Assembly: GCA_017463485.1 (NCBI GenBank)
Contig: JAFTPD010000007.1
Location: 62,001-126,000 of the forward strand
Source: Clostridia bacterium
GTDB lineage: Bacteria; Bacillota; Clostridia; Oscillospirales; CAG-272
DNA length: 64,000 nt
Reading direction: 5' to 3'
The notes under the pieces are model-generated. The model was not told the DNA's origin and searched no databases. It saw only the letters and a program-made list of their open reading frames with translations. A program made the translations under genes and the position numbers. This document shows positions 32,862 to 44,590 of the stretch, in pieces. Within the stretch, counting starts at the first letter, position 1, and each line of letters starts with the position of its first letter.

Positions 32862-35540
32862 TTAATTCTCTCCGTTTACGTCAGCCTCGGTCACAAGCAA
32901 GCCATCATTTTCGGGAGCTTCGGTTGCATCAACTGCTTCTGTGGGAGCAGGCTCCTCGCCCTCAACTGCATCACCGACATTCTCCCCGTCCTTTTCCTCC
33001 GCCTTTGCGACCTTGGTAAAGTTAACGATATTCTGTCCCTCGCCAAGACGCATTACGATAACGCCTGCGGCACTTCTGGAAAGCAGCGATACGCCCGCCG
33101 CAGGAGTGCGGATGATAGTACCCAGATTTGTTATCATCATCAGGTCGTCGTCCTCGGCAACTGCGGCGATACCCGCAAGTGCGCCCGTCTTTTCGGTGAT
33201 GTTCTGGCAGATAACACCCATACCGCCGCGGCTCTTCATTACGCGGAAGTTATCAAAGGGTGAACGCTTACCGTAACCGTTTTCGGTAATGGTAACAAGA
33301 GTTTTAGTGTCGTCAACGATAACAGCGCCAACTACGTAGTCGTCGTCGCGCAAGGAAATTCCGCGCACACCGCGAGCAGTTCTGCCCATAGGTCTTACGT
33401 TCTCCTCGGAGAATCTTACGGCACTTCCGTTATGCGTTGCCAGCATGATATCCGACGCGCCCTGCGTATGCATTACGTAAAGCAGCTCGTCGCCCTCGTC
33501 AAGATTGATGGCGATCTTTCCGCCCTTGCGCTGATACTCATACTCGGACAGCAGCGTGCGCTTGATAACACCCCGCTTGGTTATCATGGTAAGGTACTCG
33601 CCCTCAGGGAATCCACCCACGCTGATAAGTGCGGTAACTCGCTCACCGTCGGTAAGCTGAATAAGATTTACGACGTTAGTTCCCTTGGACGTTCTGGACG
33701 CCTCAGGGATCTGGAACGCGCGCATAGCCTGAACGCGACCGGTATTGGTAAACAGCATTACGGTGGAGTGAGAATGAACCTCCATTACCTTTTCAATGAA
33801 GTCCTCCTCCTTGGTGGACATACCGATAATACCCTTTCCGCCGCGGTGCTGTGCGGAATATACGTCAGAGGGCTGACGCTTGATGTAGCCCGCGTTGGTA
33901 AGAGTGAGCACGCAGTTGTGCTTATCAACAAGATCCTCGTCAAATATCTCGTCGGCAACAGCCTCTATATTGGTGCGACGCTCGTCGGCATACTTATTCT
34001 TTATTTCAATGATCTCTTCCTTAATGATCTCTCTGATGCGGTTGATATCACCGAGTATCGCACGGTATTCCTTGATAGCCGCAAACAGCGAATCCAGTTT
34101 TTCCTGTATCTTCTGTCTTTCAAGTCCCGAAAGGCGTCCGAGAGTCATGGAAACTATCGCCTGCGCCTGCTCCTCCGAAAGTCCGGGCTTGTCCGAGCCT
34201 GCAAACTCCGCAAGGTCGATCTCGCCTACCTTGATAGGTCCGTCGAAGCGCTTCATAAGGTTTATTTTCGCCGTGGGAGTATCGGGAGATGAGCGAATGA
34301 TGCTGATGACCTCGTCGATATTGTCGATAGCTACCTTGTATCCCTCGTAGATATGGGCGTCATGCAGTGCAGATTCAAGATAATACTTAGTTCTGCGGGT
34401 AATAACGTCCTCCTGATGGGCGATATAGTGGTCAAGCACCTGCGCAAGATTGAGAATTTTCGGCTCGTTATTGACGAGAGCCAGCATATTGACAGCACAG
34501 GTATCCTGAAGCTGTGAGTAGCGGTAGAGCTGATTAAGCAGCACGTGACCGTTAACGTCACGTCTGAACTCAACAACGATACGGATACCGTCCTTGTCCG
34601 ACTCGTCACGCAGATCGATAATTCCGTCAACCTTCTTATCCTTGGCAAGTCCCGCAATAGCCTCGCAAAGCAGACTCTTGTTGACGCCGAAGGGGATCTC
34701 CGTAACTACGATACGGTGCTTTTCCTCCTCGACCTCTGCCTTTGCACGCACGCTGATGCGTCCCTTGCCCGTCATGTAAGCGTCCTTGATTCCGTTTACA
34801 CCGTAAATGGTAGCGTATGTGGGGAAATCGGGACCCTTTACAAACTGCATAAGCTCGGGGATAGTACACTCGGGGTTCTCCATACGGTAAACGGTAGCGT
34901 CAATGACCTCACCAAGGTTATGGGGAGGAATATTGGTCGCCATACCTACGGCGATACCCATAGATCCGTTTACAAGGAGGTTCGGAAAGCGCGAAGGCAG
35001 AACGGAGGGCTCTTTAAGACGGTTATCAAAGTTTGGAACCATCTTGACGACGTTCTTGTCGATATCCCTCATCATTTCGTCCGCGATCTTGTCCATCTTT
35101 GCCTCGGTATAACGGTAAGCTGCAGGCGGGTCACCGTCCACCGAACCGAAGTTACCCTTTCCTCGGATAAGAGTATATCTCATAGAGAAGGGCTGGGCAA
35201 GTCTTACCATAGTTCCGTAAACGGACGCATCACCGTGAGGATGGTATCTACCAAGCACGTTACCTACCGTGGTCGCCGACTTGCGGAATTCCTTATCGTA
35301 GGTAAGATGATCCTCGTACATAGCGTACATAATACGGCGCTGTCCGGGCTTCATACCGTCGCGCACGTCGGGAAGTGCACGCGACATGATTACGGACATG
35401 GAGTATTCGATAAAGGATTTCTTTACCTCCTTCTCCATATCAATATCAACTATTTTCTGATTTTCAAAAAGCAAGCTTTCCTGTTCCTTCAGCTTTTCTC
35501 TTTCTTTTCTGTCCACTTTGCTTTTACCCGTTCCTTTCAA
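32862..35540 (-). CDS. gyrA: DNA gyrase subunit A
   Basis: This 892-residue type II topoisomerase subunit cuts and rejoins DNA for negative supercoiling. The catalytic Tyr144 is in RYTEAKM, and the gyrase-specific GyrA-box is QHRGGKG (a variant of QRRGGRG). The quinolone region reads [11 protein letters not shown], so the positions equal to E. coli Ser83 and Asp87 are Ala105 and Gly109. Most GyrA proteins start close to the [10 protein letters not shown] segment; here there is a charged extension of about 30 residues if the TTG start at 35540 is used, and the start is uncertain. The C-terminal tail is acidic. It follows mreD by 18 nt. Confidence 0.95.
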   Translation of the reverse strand: MKGTGKSKVDRKEREKLKEQESLLFENQKIVDIDMEKEVKKSFIEYSMSVIMSRALPDVRDGMKPGQRRIMYAMYEDHLTYDKEFRKSATTVGNVLGRYHPHGDASVYGTMVRLAQPFSMRYTLIRGKGNFGSVDGDPPAAYRYTEAKMDKIADEMMRDIDKNVVKMVPNFDNRLKEPSVLPSRFPNLLVNGSMGIAVGMATNIPPHNLGEVIDATVYRMENPECTIPELMQFVKGPDFPTYATIYGVNGIKDAYMTGKGRISVRAKAEVEEEKHRIVVTEIPFGVNKSLLCEAIAGLAKDKKVDGIIDLRDESDKDGIRIVVEFRRDVNGHVLLNQLYRYSQLQDTCAVNMLALVNNEPKILNLAQVLDHYIAHQEDVITRRTKYYLESALHDAHIYEGYKVAIDNIDEVISIIRSSPDTPTAKINLMKRFDGPIKVGEIDLAEFAGSDKPGLSEEQAQAIVSMTLGRLSGLERQKIQEKLDSLFAAIKEYRAILGDINRIREIIKEEIIEIKNKYADERRTNIEAVADEIFDEDLVDKHNCVLTLTNAGYIKRQPSDVYSAQHRGGKGIIGMSTKEEDFIEKVMEVHSHSTVMLFTNTGRVQAMRAFQIPEASRTSKGTNVVNLIQLTDGERVTALISVGGFPEGEYLTMITKRGVIKRTLLSEYEYQRKGGKIAINLDEGDELLYVMHTQGASDIMLATHNGSAVRFSEENVRPMGRTARGVRGISLRDDDYVVGAVIVDDTKTLVTITENGYGKRSPFDNFRVMKSRGGMGVICQNITEKTGALAGIAAVAEDDDLMMITNLGTIIRTPAAGVSLLSRSAAGVIVMRLGEGQNIVNFTKVAKAEEKDGENVGDAVEGEEPAPTEAVDATEAPENDGLLVTEADVNGEN

Positions 35541-35558
35541 AAATTGCTTTGGAATTGT

Positions 35559-36107
35559 TTATTGTTTATTTGAAGCTTTCGCGTATAGCCTTACTAAAAG
35601 ATATATTGGAATTGAGAGTACGACCGTCAGCACAATACCCGCTACCAATGATAGCAGCGCGTTTTTGTAAAATCCGCCAGTGACTGTTGCCGTCAGCAAA
35701 ATATCAGCGCCAAACGACACGAGTGCCGCCACCGCCAAAAATACGAGATATGACGCAAGATTTTTTCCGAGTATTCTGTCTGTCAGTATTCCCGTAAGAT
35801 AACCGAGGGCAAAATACAAAAGAGGAAAAATAAATATTCCGTCCCCCTCGGCGCACTCACAAAGAAAGCCGGAAAAAAGTCCTGTGACTCCGCCCTCGCT
35901 CTCCCCCATCAGAAATCCAACCGCCACCGACATTCCAAGGCACAGCATAGGCGAGGAATATCCAAGCAGGGGCAGCTCTATTGAAGAAAACCACGTGCTT
36001 TCAATTGCGCACAGAGCGCATGCGAGTATGACACCGAAAATTATGGCTTTTATTCTTGCCGCGTACACGTCGGCGTTGCGTGAGAACGCAGATCTTCCGC
36101 CTGCCAT
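35559..36107 (-). CDS. mreD: MreD-like rod-shape membrane protein
   Basis: This 182-residue protein is almost entirely hydrophobic, with about five membrane helices after a charged N-terminus, as in MreD of the elongation (rod) complex. The ATG overlaps the mreC stop codon by one base (TAATG). The call rests mainly on position after mreC and on hydropathy, as MreD sequences are weakly conserved. Next to it on the same strand is gyrA. Confidence 0.8.
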   Translation of the reverse strand: MAGGRSAFSRNADVYAARIKAIIFGVILACALCAIESTWFSSIELPLLGYSSPMLCLGMSVAVGFLMGESEGGVTGLFSGFLCECAEGDGIFIFPLLYFALGYLTGILTDRILGKNLASYLVFLAVAALVSFGADILLTATVTGGFYKNALLSLVAGIVLTVVLSIPIYLLVRLYAKASNKQ

Positions 36108-36982
36108 TACTCCGCCTCCGTTTCGCTCTCGGGCAGTCTTGTTTCAAAGCCGGTTATGACCATAACGTGACTGTCAGAGGAAAAGTCCATATCCACGAAT
36201 GGCTGACACACTGCCTCCACCGTTCGGTTGAGGGCGTTTTTCTCTACCGACACCACTCGTCCGACAGGCACGGAATAAGGATACAGCTTGCCGTCGCCGC
36301 GGGTGACGATTATCTCTCCCACCTCAAGCTCTGCGTCGCCGCTGATTTCCGTGAGTCGAAAATATCCTTCATCCACAAGGGAATAATCCCCTACTGCCAT
36401 ACCACTTTCGCCGCTTGTGACACAAAGCGCGCTGACAACGCAGGAGCTTGACATCAGCGTTTTCACTCTGCACCACTCACTGCTGACCTCGCAAACGTAG
36501 CCGACGAGTCCCGTCTGCGTTACGACGGGCATATTTACCTCAACTCCACTTGATGAGCCGCAGGACAGCGTTATGTACACGGCATTCTCGCTCTGCACCT
36601 TTTCGGTCGATATGACCGTAGCCTGACACAGCTCGAAATCTGTGAACAGCTCCTTCATTGAAAGGTAGCCGTAAAGCCGCATATTTTCCTCGGCGATTAT
36701 CTCCGCCTCGATAAGCTGCCCCTTCATCTCCTCGTTTTCGGCACGCAGGCTTTCGTTTTCTTCTATCAGCTCATCAATTGACGTAAAGTACCTCGCCGCG
36801 CCGTCAAAGGACTCTCCCACCGTGGTAAAAAGCCACTGAAAAGGATACAAGAGGGTTGCACCAACCTCGCGCAACAAATTAGCTCTGCCCATAGCGGCAA
36901 AGGTGGCAGAAAACAGTGCGACCGCCACCGCAAGGCTTATACAAACTATCAGAAATTTGTTAACTTTACGCATGATCCTCAC
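36107..36982 (-). CDS. mreC: Rod-shape-determining protein MreC
   Basis: The product has 291 residues: a short cytoplasmic end, one membrane helix (about residues 10-30), a coiled coil (about 70-100, ELIEENESLRAENEEMKGQLIEAE) and a periplasm-type beta-domain with VVTQTGLVGYVCEVSSEWCRVKTL, the usual MreC core. It organises peptidoglycan synthesis along the side wall. The start is either GTG at 36982 (AAAGGA upstream) or ATG at 36973. No mreB is next to it. Confidence 0.92.
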   Translation of the reverse strand: MRIMRKVNKFLIVCISLAVAVALFSATFAAMGRANLLREVGATLLYPFQWLFTTVGESFDGAARYFTSIDELIEENESLRAENEEMKGQLIEAEIIAEENMRLYGYLSMKELFTDFELCQATVISTEKVQSENAVYITLSCGSSSGVEVNMPVVTQTGLVGYVCEVSSEWCRVKTLMSSSCVVSALCVTSGESGMAVGDYSLVDEGYFRLTEISGDAELEVGEIIVTRGDGKLYPYSVPVGRVVSVEKNALNRTVEAVCQPFVDMDFSSDSHVMVITGFETRLPESETEAE

Positions 36983-37573
36983 TCAAAGATCCTTTGCCGA
37001 AAAATTTTCCACAGGGGTAAACCGCTCGGATATTGGAGAAAACGAGCGTCTTTTTTGATTGTTAAAATGTCGTTGTAAATGTCGTGGTAAAAATACCCGA
37101 CTTTTTTATCACATTTTTTCCATTTTTCGATTTTTCACGACTTTTTACGGCTTTTTTCAATTTACAAACGAATTGTAAATTTTGTTTTCCACAGCCTCCA
37201 AAAATTTGATTTTACGATTTTAGCAGGTTAAACACCCTTGAAACCAAAGAAAAATTTTTGGAAAAGTCCGAAAAGTTCAAAATAAGGTCAAAAATAACCG
37301 CTTGATTATTTACTTTTCCACACAGTTTTCCACAACCTGTGGAAAACTTTTTGAGTGGAATTTTCGTATGTGCAAATTGCATGATTAAAATGTCGGCGCA
37401 AATGTCGTCGGTTCACATTCTTTTCAAAAATTACCGCTCCACGAGTGCGACATTAATGCGACATTTTACGACACGAAATCTGCAAATTTCTGCAAAAATC
37501 TACATTATTTTTACAAATTCAATAGAAATACGCACGTTTTCCACAGGTTGTGGAAAACTGCTGTGGAAAATCC
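36983..37573. other. AT-rich intergenic region with eight TTTTCCACA DnaA-like boxes
   Basis: Exact TTTTCCACA or its complement occurs at 37005, 37185, 37314, 37326, 37338 (-), 37537, 37549 (-) and 37562 (-), each start given for a 9-nt box. Several are only 12-13 nt apart and arranged as inverted pairs. The sequence differs from the classic TTATCCACA box in one base. There is no credible gene. It may be an origin part, a DnaA-titration site or the regulatory region of mreC. Confidence 0.7.
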
Positions 37574-39595
<2,022 letters not shown>

Positions 39596-39609
39596 TTATG
39601 TGTGATATG

Positions 39610-39785
39610 AATATGTGTTGATTGTATTTGGGGCGCTGCCCCAAGCCCCGCAAAACTTTCTTGAAAGAAAGTTTTGATCAAAGAACTTTACTGCAAAATT
39701 ATTTTTTGATAAATTTGTTTCGCTATTTTATAACTAAATCCATCTCTATAACCCCCGTGGGTCCCTTACCCACTGCGGTATTTAC
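39610..39785. repeat. Dispersed intergenic repeat, family B, copy 2
   Basis: The same order of elements as at 17606-17775 is seen: a GGGGCGCTGCCCC stem, AAAACTTTCTTGAAAGAAAG, ATCAAAGAACTTTACTG, then ATCTCTATAACCCCCGTGGG and TCCCTTACCCACTG. It lies between gyrB and remB, directly next to the ATATCACT hairpin array. Confidence 0.75.
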
Positions 39786-39787
39786 TA

Positions 39788-39881
39788 ACGCGCCGCAGGC
39801 GCATATCACTGCGTAGCAATATCACTCGCCGCAAGGCGAATATCACTTGCCCGCAGGGCAAATATCACTCCGCGTAGCGGA
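39788..39881. repeat. Array of small hairpins separated by ATATCACT
   Basis: Four exact ATATCACT spacers (39803, 39819, 39840 and 39862) separate short inverted repeats of different sequence: GCGCCGCAGGCGC, GCGTAGC, CGCCGCAAGGCG, TGCCCGCAGGGCA and CCGCGTAGCGG. The stems change while the spacer is constant. The array runs into the remB stop codon. No gene is present in 39572-39881. Confidence 0.8.
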
Positions 39882-40160
39882 CTACCCCATGGTTCCGTCG
39901 TCCTCGCCGCCCGACATACGTCCGTACAGTGCGGCTGTGGAGAGCTGTGAAAATACTATTCTGTATTTTTTGCTCGCCCTATCTCTATACAAAACGAAGG
40001 ATTTAGGGATCTCCTCCACGGCAGAGCTTACAAGTCCACGCCGCTCGGATGCGGCAAGATATTTTCTCGTTATGGACGAGGTAGTAGTCCTGTCCGCGTC
40101 GAAAATGCCGATTATATCCCGACGGCGTATATTCTGTTTACTTCCTATATGCAGATACAT
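39882..40160 (-). CDS. remB: DUF370-family protein (RemB/YaaB-like)
   Basis: This 92-residue protein begins MYLHIGSKQNIRRRDIIGIFD and continues with SITRKYLAASERRGLV, matching the DUF370 proteins encoded between recF and gyrB in Bacillus (YaaB). Its relative RemA is a DNA-binding regulator of matrix genes in Bacillus; the role of the RemB type is less clear. It has a good GGAGG ribosome site and lies 12 nt after recF. The position is the standard one. Confidence 0.88.
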   Translation of the reverse strand: MYLHIGSKQNIRRRDIIGIFDADRTTTSSITRKYLAASERRGLVSSAVEEIPKSFVLYRDRASKKYRIVFSQLSTAALYGRMSGGEDDGTMG

Positions 40161-40172
40161 ACAAGTCCTCCG

Positions 40173-41312
40173 TCACGAAAAATATCTTCCGCCCTCGACC
40201 TTTATGAGATTTATTCCCGCCGATACGTCCTGCGACAGCTCGCAGGTGCTCATAATGACCTGACGGGAATCCATTTTTTCCATAAGGTACGCGCGTCTGT
40301 GAGCGTCAAGCTCGGATAGCACGTCGTCAAATAAAAACACAGGCATATCTCCACCGAAATCCGCCGCAGATATATCTCCCTCGGCAAGCTTCATGGCAAG
40401 AGCCAGCGATCTTTGCTGTCCCTGGGACGCGAAAATTCGCGCAGGACGACCGCAAAGACTTATTTTGATGTCGTCCCTGTGTACGCCGTAAAGGGTGCTT
40501 CCCGCCAAAATTTCGCGCTCCTTGCGCGTTGTCAGCAGCTCAAGGTACTTATCCCTGACAGCGCCCACGTCGGACAGAATGCTCTCGTCATCCTGCGCCG
40601 CGCGGCTGGCGTACTCAAGCTTTGGCACTTCCCCGCCTTCGGTTGCATTTGGAAAGCAGCTCGACATATCCGCAAATATCTCGGCTACAAGCCCGTCCGC
40701 ACGCCTTACGTATTCCGCTCTTGCACATGTGATGCGCGCTGCCTCCTCGGCAAGCTGCTCCGACCAGAAATCAATGGTGGCGTCAAAGGTACGTCTGTCC
40801 TCCTCTGCACGTCGGATAAGCGAATTGCGCTCCTTGAGTATCTGGTTATACCTTTGCAGGGATCGCAGATACATGGGACGGAGCTGGGAAATCGCCACGT
40901 TGAGGTAATTGCGGCGCATTTCAGGCCCGCCCTGAACCAGCGACAGATGCTCGGGACAGAACAAAACCACCCGAAACTGTCCGACAAGCTCGGACATACG
41001 GGACAGCTTTATCCCGTTATGCTCCACGACTCGCTTTGCTCGTCCCGACGACAGCCGCACGGATATCCTTTGCTCCCGCACGCTGTCCTCAAAAACGTTT
41101 TCAAGTCTTGCGCCCTCACAGCCAAAGCGGACGAGCTCCGCCTCCTTGACGGGACGAAAGCTCTTTCCGAGCGCCGTGAAATATATTGCTTCAAGCAGGT
41201 TGGTCTTTCCCTGCGCGTTGTCCCCCGCCAAGACGTTTACTCCGCGGGTAAGCTCCACGCTGCAGCTCTCGATATTGCGAAAGTCTGCCGCGCTTATCTT
41301 TTTTATTACCAT
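40173..41312 (-). CDS. recF: Recombination protein RecF
   Basis: This 379-residue SMC-like ATPase helps load RecA at gaps. The Walker A motif is DNAQGKTNLLEAIYF, the signature region is YGVHRDDI with FASQGQQRSLALAMKLAE, and the Walker B-type sequence is VFLFDDVLSELDAHRR. The length is typical. It lies between dnaN and remB on the same strand with 12-nt gaps, which is the standard origin cluster order. Confidence 0.96.
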   Translation of the reverse strand: MVIKKISAADFRNIESCSVELTRGVNVLAGDNAQGKTNLLEAIYFTALGKSFRPVKEAELVRFGCEGARLENVFEDSVREQRISVRLSSGRAKRVVEHNGIKLSRMSELVGQFRVVLFCPEHLSLVQGGPEMRRNYLNVAISQLRPMYLRSLQRYNQILKERNSLIRRAEEDRRTFDATIDFWSEQLAEEAARITCARAEYVRRADGLVAEIFADMSSCFPNATEGGEVPKLEYASRAAQDDESILSDVGAVRDKYLELLTTRKEREILAGSTLYGVHRDDIKISLCGRPARIFASQGQQRSLALAMKLAEGDISAADFGGDMPVFLFDDVLSELDAHRRAYLMEKMDSRQVIMSTCELSQDVSAGINLIKVEGGRYFS

Positions 41313-41324
41313 AAGGTGAAATTA

Positions 41325-42476
41325 TCAGTCCTTCATTCTGACGGGGAGCAGCATGAACAGCTCCTTATCGTCACCACTGTCCTCGTCGGGCTCGATATTC
41401 ATGCTGGTGAGCGGAGAAGAGAGGGACAGCTTTACTCTGTCCGCAGTGCATGCGCGGAGAGTGTCCATAAGATAACGGTTGTTGAACGCAATAACGATAT
41501 CGTCGCCCTCGTGGTCCACAAGCAGCTCGTCGTAAGCCGAGCCAATTCCCGAGGTCGCGCTGACCTTGAGAATGCTTCCGCTAACCTCTACCTTAACGTG
41601 AGGACGCACGCTTCCCGCAACCTTTTCCTCGGTAATGAGCGCACTTCTTTCAAGAGCGGACACCAAAGCGTCCTTATCAACGTAAACGCCGATCTTATGA
41701 TTGCGCACGATAATGCGGTCGTAGTTGATGTATTCGCCCTCAATGAGCTTGGAGAAAAACAGAATATCGCCAAAGGAGAAAATAATGTTCTTTCTGTTCA
41801 TGAAAATAGTCACAGTCGCTTCGTCGTCGCCGTCGAGCAGCTTGTAAAGCTCGGTTACAGACTTGTTAGGCAGAATGAACTTGAAATCAAGACCGTCACT
41901 GCCGTCATTAAGATTTTTCAGTTCAGTCTGCGTCGAGCAAACAGCCATTTTGAAGGAGTCGCAGGAAACCAGCGACAGCTCGTTTCCGTTGACGGTAAAG
42001 TACATACCGTTGAGCACAGGGCGCTGATCGTTTACACCCATAGCAAAGGTACATTTGGAGATCATGGATTTAAATACGCCGAGATTTGCGATAAATCCGT
42101 TCTGGGATGTCAGTCTCGGAATCTCGGGAAAATCACTGCCCGGCAGAGCGCTCATGGTATGCGATGCCTTTCCGCTCTGGATTCCGACCTTCATACGGCT
42201 GTCAACGGTGAGAGTGATATCAGCTCCGTCCATAGCGCGAATGGTCTGATTGAATTTCGTAGCGTTGATGATAGCGCTTCCCTCCTCGATAACGTCAGCC
42301 TTGACGGTGATGCGTACACCCTTTTCAAGGTCAAAGGTGGTCATAACGCAGGTGTCGGGAGCGGTAGCCTCAATAAGAATACCCTCCGCAGCAGGAAGTG
42401 TCATTTTGGATGAAACGCCGCTCATAAGAGGGGCAACTGCCGTACAAAGCTCGTTTTTGTTGAATACTATTTTCAT
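41325..42476 (-). CDS. dnaN: DNA polymerase III beta sliding clamp
   Basis: This 383-residue protein forms the ring that tethers the replicative polymerase. The three clamp domains can be followed, and the C-terminus ends in LPVRMKD, close to the usual (L/M)P(V/M)R motif. Its N-terminus (MKIVFNKNELCTAVAPLMSGVSSKMTLPAAEGILIEA) is typical. It is separated from dnaA by 580 bp that hold several DnaA-like boxes. Confidence 0.96.
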   Translation of the reverse strand: MKIVFNKNELCTAVAPLMSGVSSKMTLPAAEGILIEATAPDTCVMTTFDLEKGVRITVKADVIEEGSAIINATKFNQTIRAMDGADITLTVDSRMKVGIQSGKASHTMSALPGSDFPEIPRLTSQNGFIANLGVFKSMISKCTFAMGVNDQRPVLNGMYFTVNGNELSLVSCDSFKMAVCSTQTELKNLNDGSDGLDFKFILPNKSVTELYKLLDGDDEATVTIFMNRKNIIFSFGDILFFSKLIEGEYINYDRIIVRNHKIGVYVDKDALVSALERSALITEEKVAGSVRPHVKVEVSGSILKVSATSGIGSAYDELLVDHEGDDIVIAFNNRYLMDTLRACTADRVKLSLSSPLTSMNIEPDEDSGDDKELFMLLPVRMKD

Positions 42477-43056
42477 TATCGTCGTCCTTTCTTTTCAAGT
42501 CGCGCCTCTCTCTGCGGACTTGATTTCTGATTTTTTTGGGGCGGTGTCAGCGACACTCTCACGCGCGCACGCGCAAGAGAACAAACACAACAAACTTAAC
42601 ATACAAAACAAGTAATAGCACCAGTAGGGGCTGTTGAAATTGTGGAAAGCGGGAAAAGCTTTACCGCCAAAGGAAAATTTTTCGCGAAAATGCGAGAAAT
42701 GCTGTTGATATCCTGCTAAAAAGCTGTTGGACTTTTGTGGAAAAGTGTTTTTTGTCGGATTCTGTCGTTATCACAAGCGATTTTTTTACTACGACATTTG
42801 TGTCGTTGTTGATTTTGGGACTGTTTAAAAGTCCCGTCGGTCTCTCACTCAATTGCCGTCGTATAAGTAGGCTTCCACACCCCTTGCGCTTGTCGGGCTG
42901 TGGAAAAAATATTCTTTATCGCAAAAGGAAAAATCAAATCAAGCTCAAATTTTTCAACAGACTTTTCCACAACGTCTTGTCGGCTTTTCAAAGCTGTTGA
43001 AAAATATGATGAAAACCGTTTGGAAACAAGTTTTTCCCTATCTGACTATAAAAAAA
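42477..43056. other. dnaA-dnaN intergenic region, candidate replication origin part
   Basis: Exact TTTTCCACA-type boxes are at 42736 (-), 42899 (-) and 42963 (+), with a near match TGTGGAAAG at 42641 and TTTTCAACA / TGTTGAAAA variants near 42950 and 42994. AT-rich stretches adjoin the boxes. No supported gene is present. In Bacillus-type origins the unwinding element lies between dnaA and dnaN, so this is the first choice for oriC by position. Confidence 0.65.
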
Positions 43057-44433
43057 TTACTTTCCCTTTATTTCCTTGATAAGCTCGTCGATCTCAGCGG
43101 CGAACAGCGGGCTTTGAGCCATCTTTTTCTTTATCAGCTCCTCGGATGCGTGAACGGTAGAGTGATCCCGACCGAACAGACGTCCTACACTTGGGAGTGA
43201 CATCTCTGCTATGGAGCGCAAAAGGTAAATTGAAATATGCCTTGCACTTGCTATCTCCTTATTGCGCTTGGAGCTGAGGATATCCTCGCGGCGGATATTG
43301 TATTTCTTGTATATAGCCGCGAATATCTTGTCAAGCGTGACAGCAATAGGCTCTGTATCTCCCAGAAGCTCTGCGATACACTTTCGAGCCACCTCCATGG
43401 TGATGTTGTTACCTTCAAGGAATGACATAGCGCCCAGCTTTTTGATAGCGCCCTCTATCTGTCGGATATTGGAGCGGAGATTTTCGGCAAGGAAGGTGAG
43501 CACCTCGTCGGGAATGTTGACGTGTACCTGCTCTGCCTTCTTCTTGATAATAGCAATTCTCAGCTCAAGATCGGGCGGCTGAATGTCCGCGACTATTCCC
43601 CACTCGAATCTCGTGACAAGTCGCTCCTCCAGATCCTTTATCTCACGCGGCGAGCGGTCAGAGGTCAGAATTATCTGTCCGCCGCTTTCGCGGATGGCGT
43701 TGAAGGTGTGGAAGAACTCCTCCTGCGTTGAGTTCTTGCCCGCAATAAACTGAATATCGTCGACAAGCAACACGTCGCACGACCGGTACTTCTCGCGGAA
43801 ATCAGCCATAGCCTGCCTTGCAAGGCTGTCTATCATCTGATTTGTGAAATCCTCGCTCTTTATGTAGATAACGTTGATGTCCTTCTTTTTCTTTTGAAGC
43901 TCGTTTGTGATAGCGTAAAGCAGGTGAGTTTTTCCAAGTCCACTCGGACCGTAAATAAAGAGCGGGTTGTAGTCGTGCGACAGCCTGTCTGCAATTGCAA
44001 GGCAGGCGGCGTGAACGAATTTGTTGGACTCGCCTACGATAAAGTTTTCGAAGGTGTATTCAAAATTGAACGGGGGCATGGTTGAGCCTATTGTAGTTGC
44101 CCGCGTTACCGTTTCCTCGCCGTTTCTTATCTTCTGATAGTTCGCGGCAACACGTATGGCGTCAAGCTCCTCGGAGGATTCGGCGCAAACAAATTCGACG
44201 GTGATATCAAAGCCGAGCATATCGCCGAAGCGCCGCTCAATGTCCTCCTTGTATTTCATGGTAAGGACCTTGGTTTTGATTTCGGAATCTGCCGCCATGG
44301 TGAGCTTGTTGTCGGAGAATGATACGATCTCAAGTCCGGTAAACCACAAGTCGATAATGGCGTCACACAGTCCGTCGCGGAATGATTCTTTTACCATCTG
44401 CCATACACGGCAGATATCGTCAAGATGCGACAT
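43057..44433 (-). CDS. dnaA: Chromosomal replication initiator protein DnaA
   Basis: This 458-residue AAA+ ATPase opens the origin. The N-terminal domain I is followed by FENFIVGESNKFVHAA, Walker A GPSGLGKTHLL, Walker B VLLVDDIQF, and the C-terminal DNA-binding domain with the signature GRDHSTVHAS. The divergence of the final helix from E. coli does not affect the key box-contacting residues that I can see. A TTGCTT-N17-TATAAT promoter lies just upstream. Confidence 0.97.
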   Translation of the reverse strand: MSHLDDICRVWQMVKESFRDGLCDAIIDLWFTGLEIVSFSDNKLTMAADSEIKTKVLTMKYKEDIERRFGDMLGFDITVEFVCAESSEELDAIRVAANYQKIRNGEETVTRATTIGSTMPPFNFEYTFENFIVGESNKFVHAACLAIADRLSHDYNPLFIYGPSGLGKTHLLYAITNELQKKKKDINVIYIKSEDFTNQMIDSLARQAMADFREKYRSCDVLLVDDIQFIAGKNSTQEEFFHTFNAIRESGGQIILTSDRSPREIKDLEERLVTRFEWGIVADIQPPDLELRIAIIKKKAEQVHVNIPDEVLTFLAENLRSNIRQIEGAIKKLGAMSFLEGNNITMEVARKCIAELLGDTEPIAVTLDKIFAAIYKKYNIRREDILSSKRNKEIASARHISIYLLRSIAEMSLPSVGRLFGRDHSTVHASEELIKKKMAQSPLFAAEIDELIKEIKGK

Positions 44434-44493
44434 TTTTTCGTCCTTTCTTACTATTTTAAGTTATCTAAAATCGAAAAATTATATATATAATAT

Positions 44494-44522
44494 ATTATAA
44501 AATATTATAAATTAAAAAGCAA
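44494..44522 (-). promoter_or_regulatory. Sigma-A promoter of dnaA
   Basis: On the minus strand, TTGCTT (44522-44517) and TATAAT (44499-44494) are 17 nt apart, inside a very AT-rich stretch (44465-44515) that could also melt easily. Confidence 0.65.
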
Positions 44523-44590
44523 CCCACATTTTCATAAATTTACAGCACAACGACAAAAAATTTAAAATTGTATTTTGATTTTTATGCTTT

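Noticed and set aside
39788-39881. A CRISPR array
   Set aside because: The constant unit is only 8 nt, the variable parts are short palindromes and not spacers, and no cas genes are in the window.
40413-42413. A 666-codon plus-strand open frame across recF and dnaN
   Set aside because: It spans two clear genes and their gap on the other strand and has no start signal.
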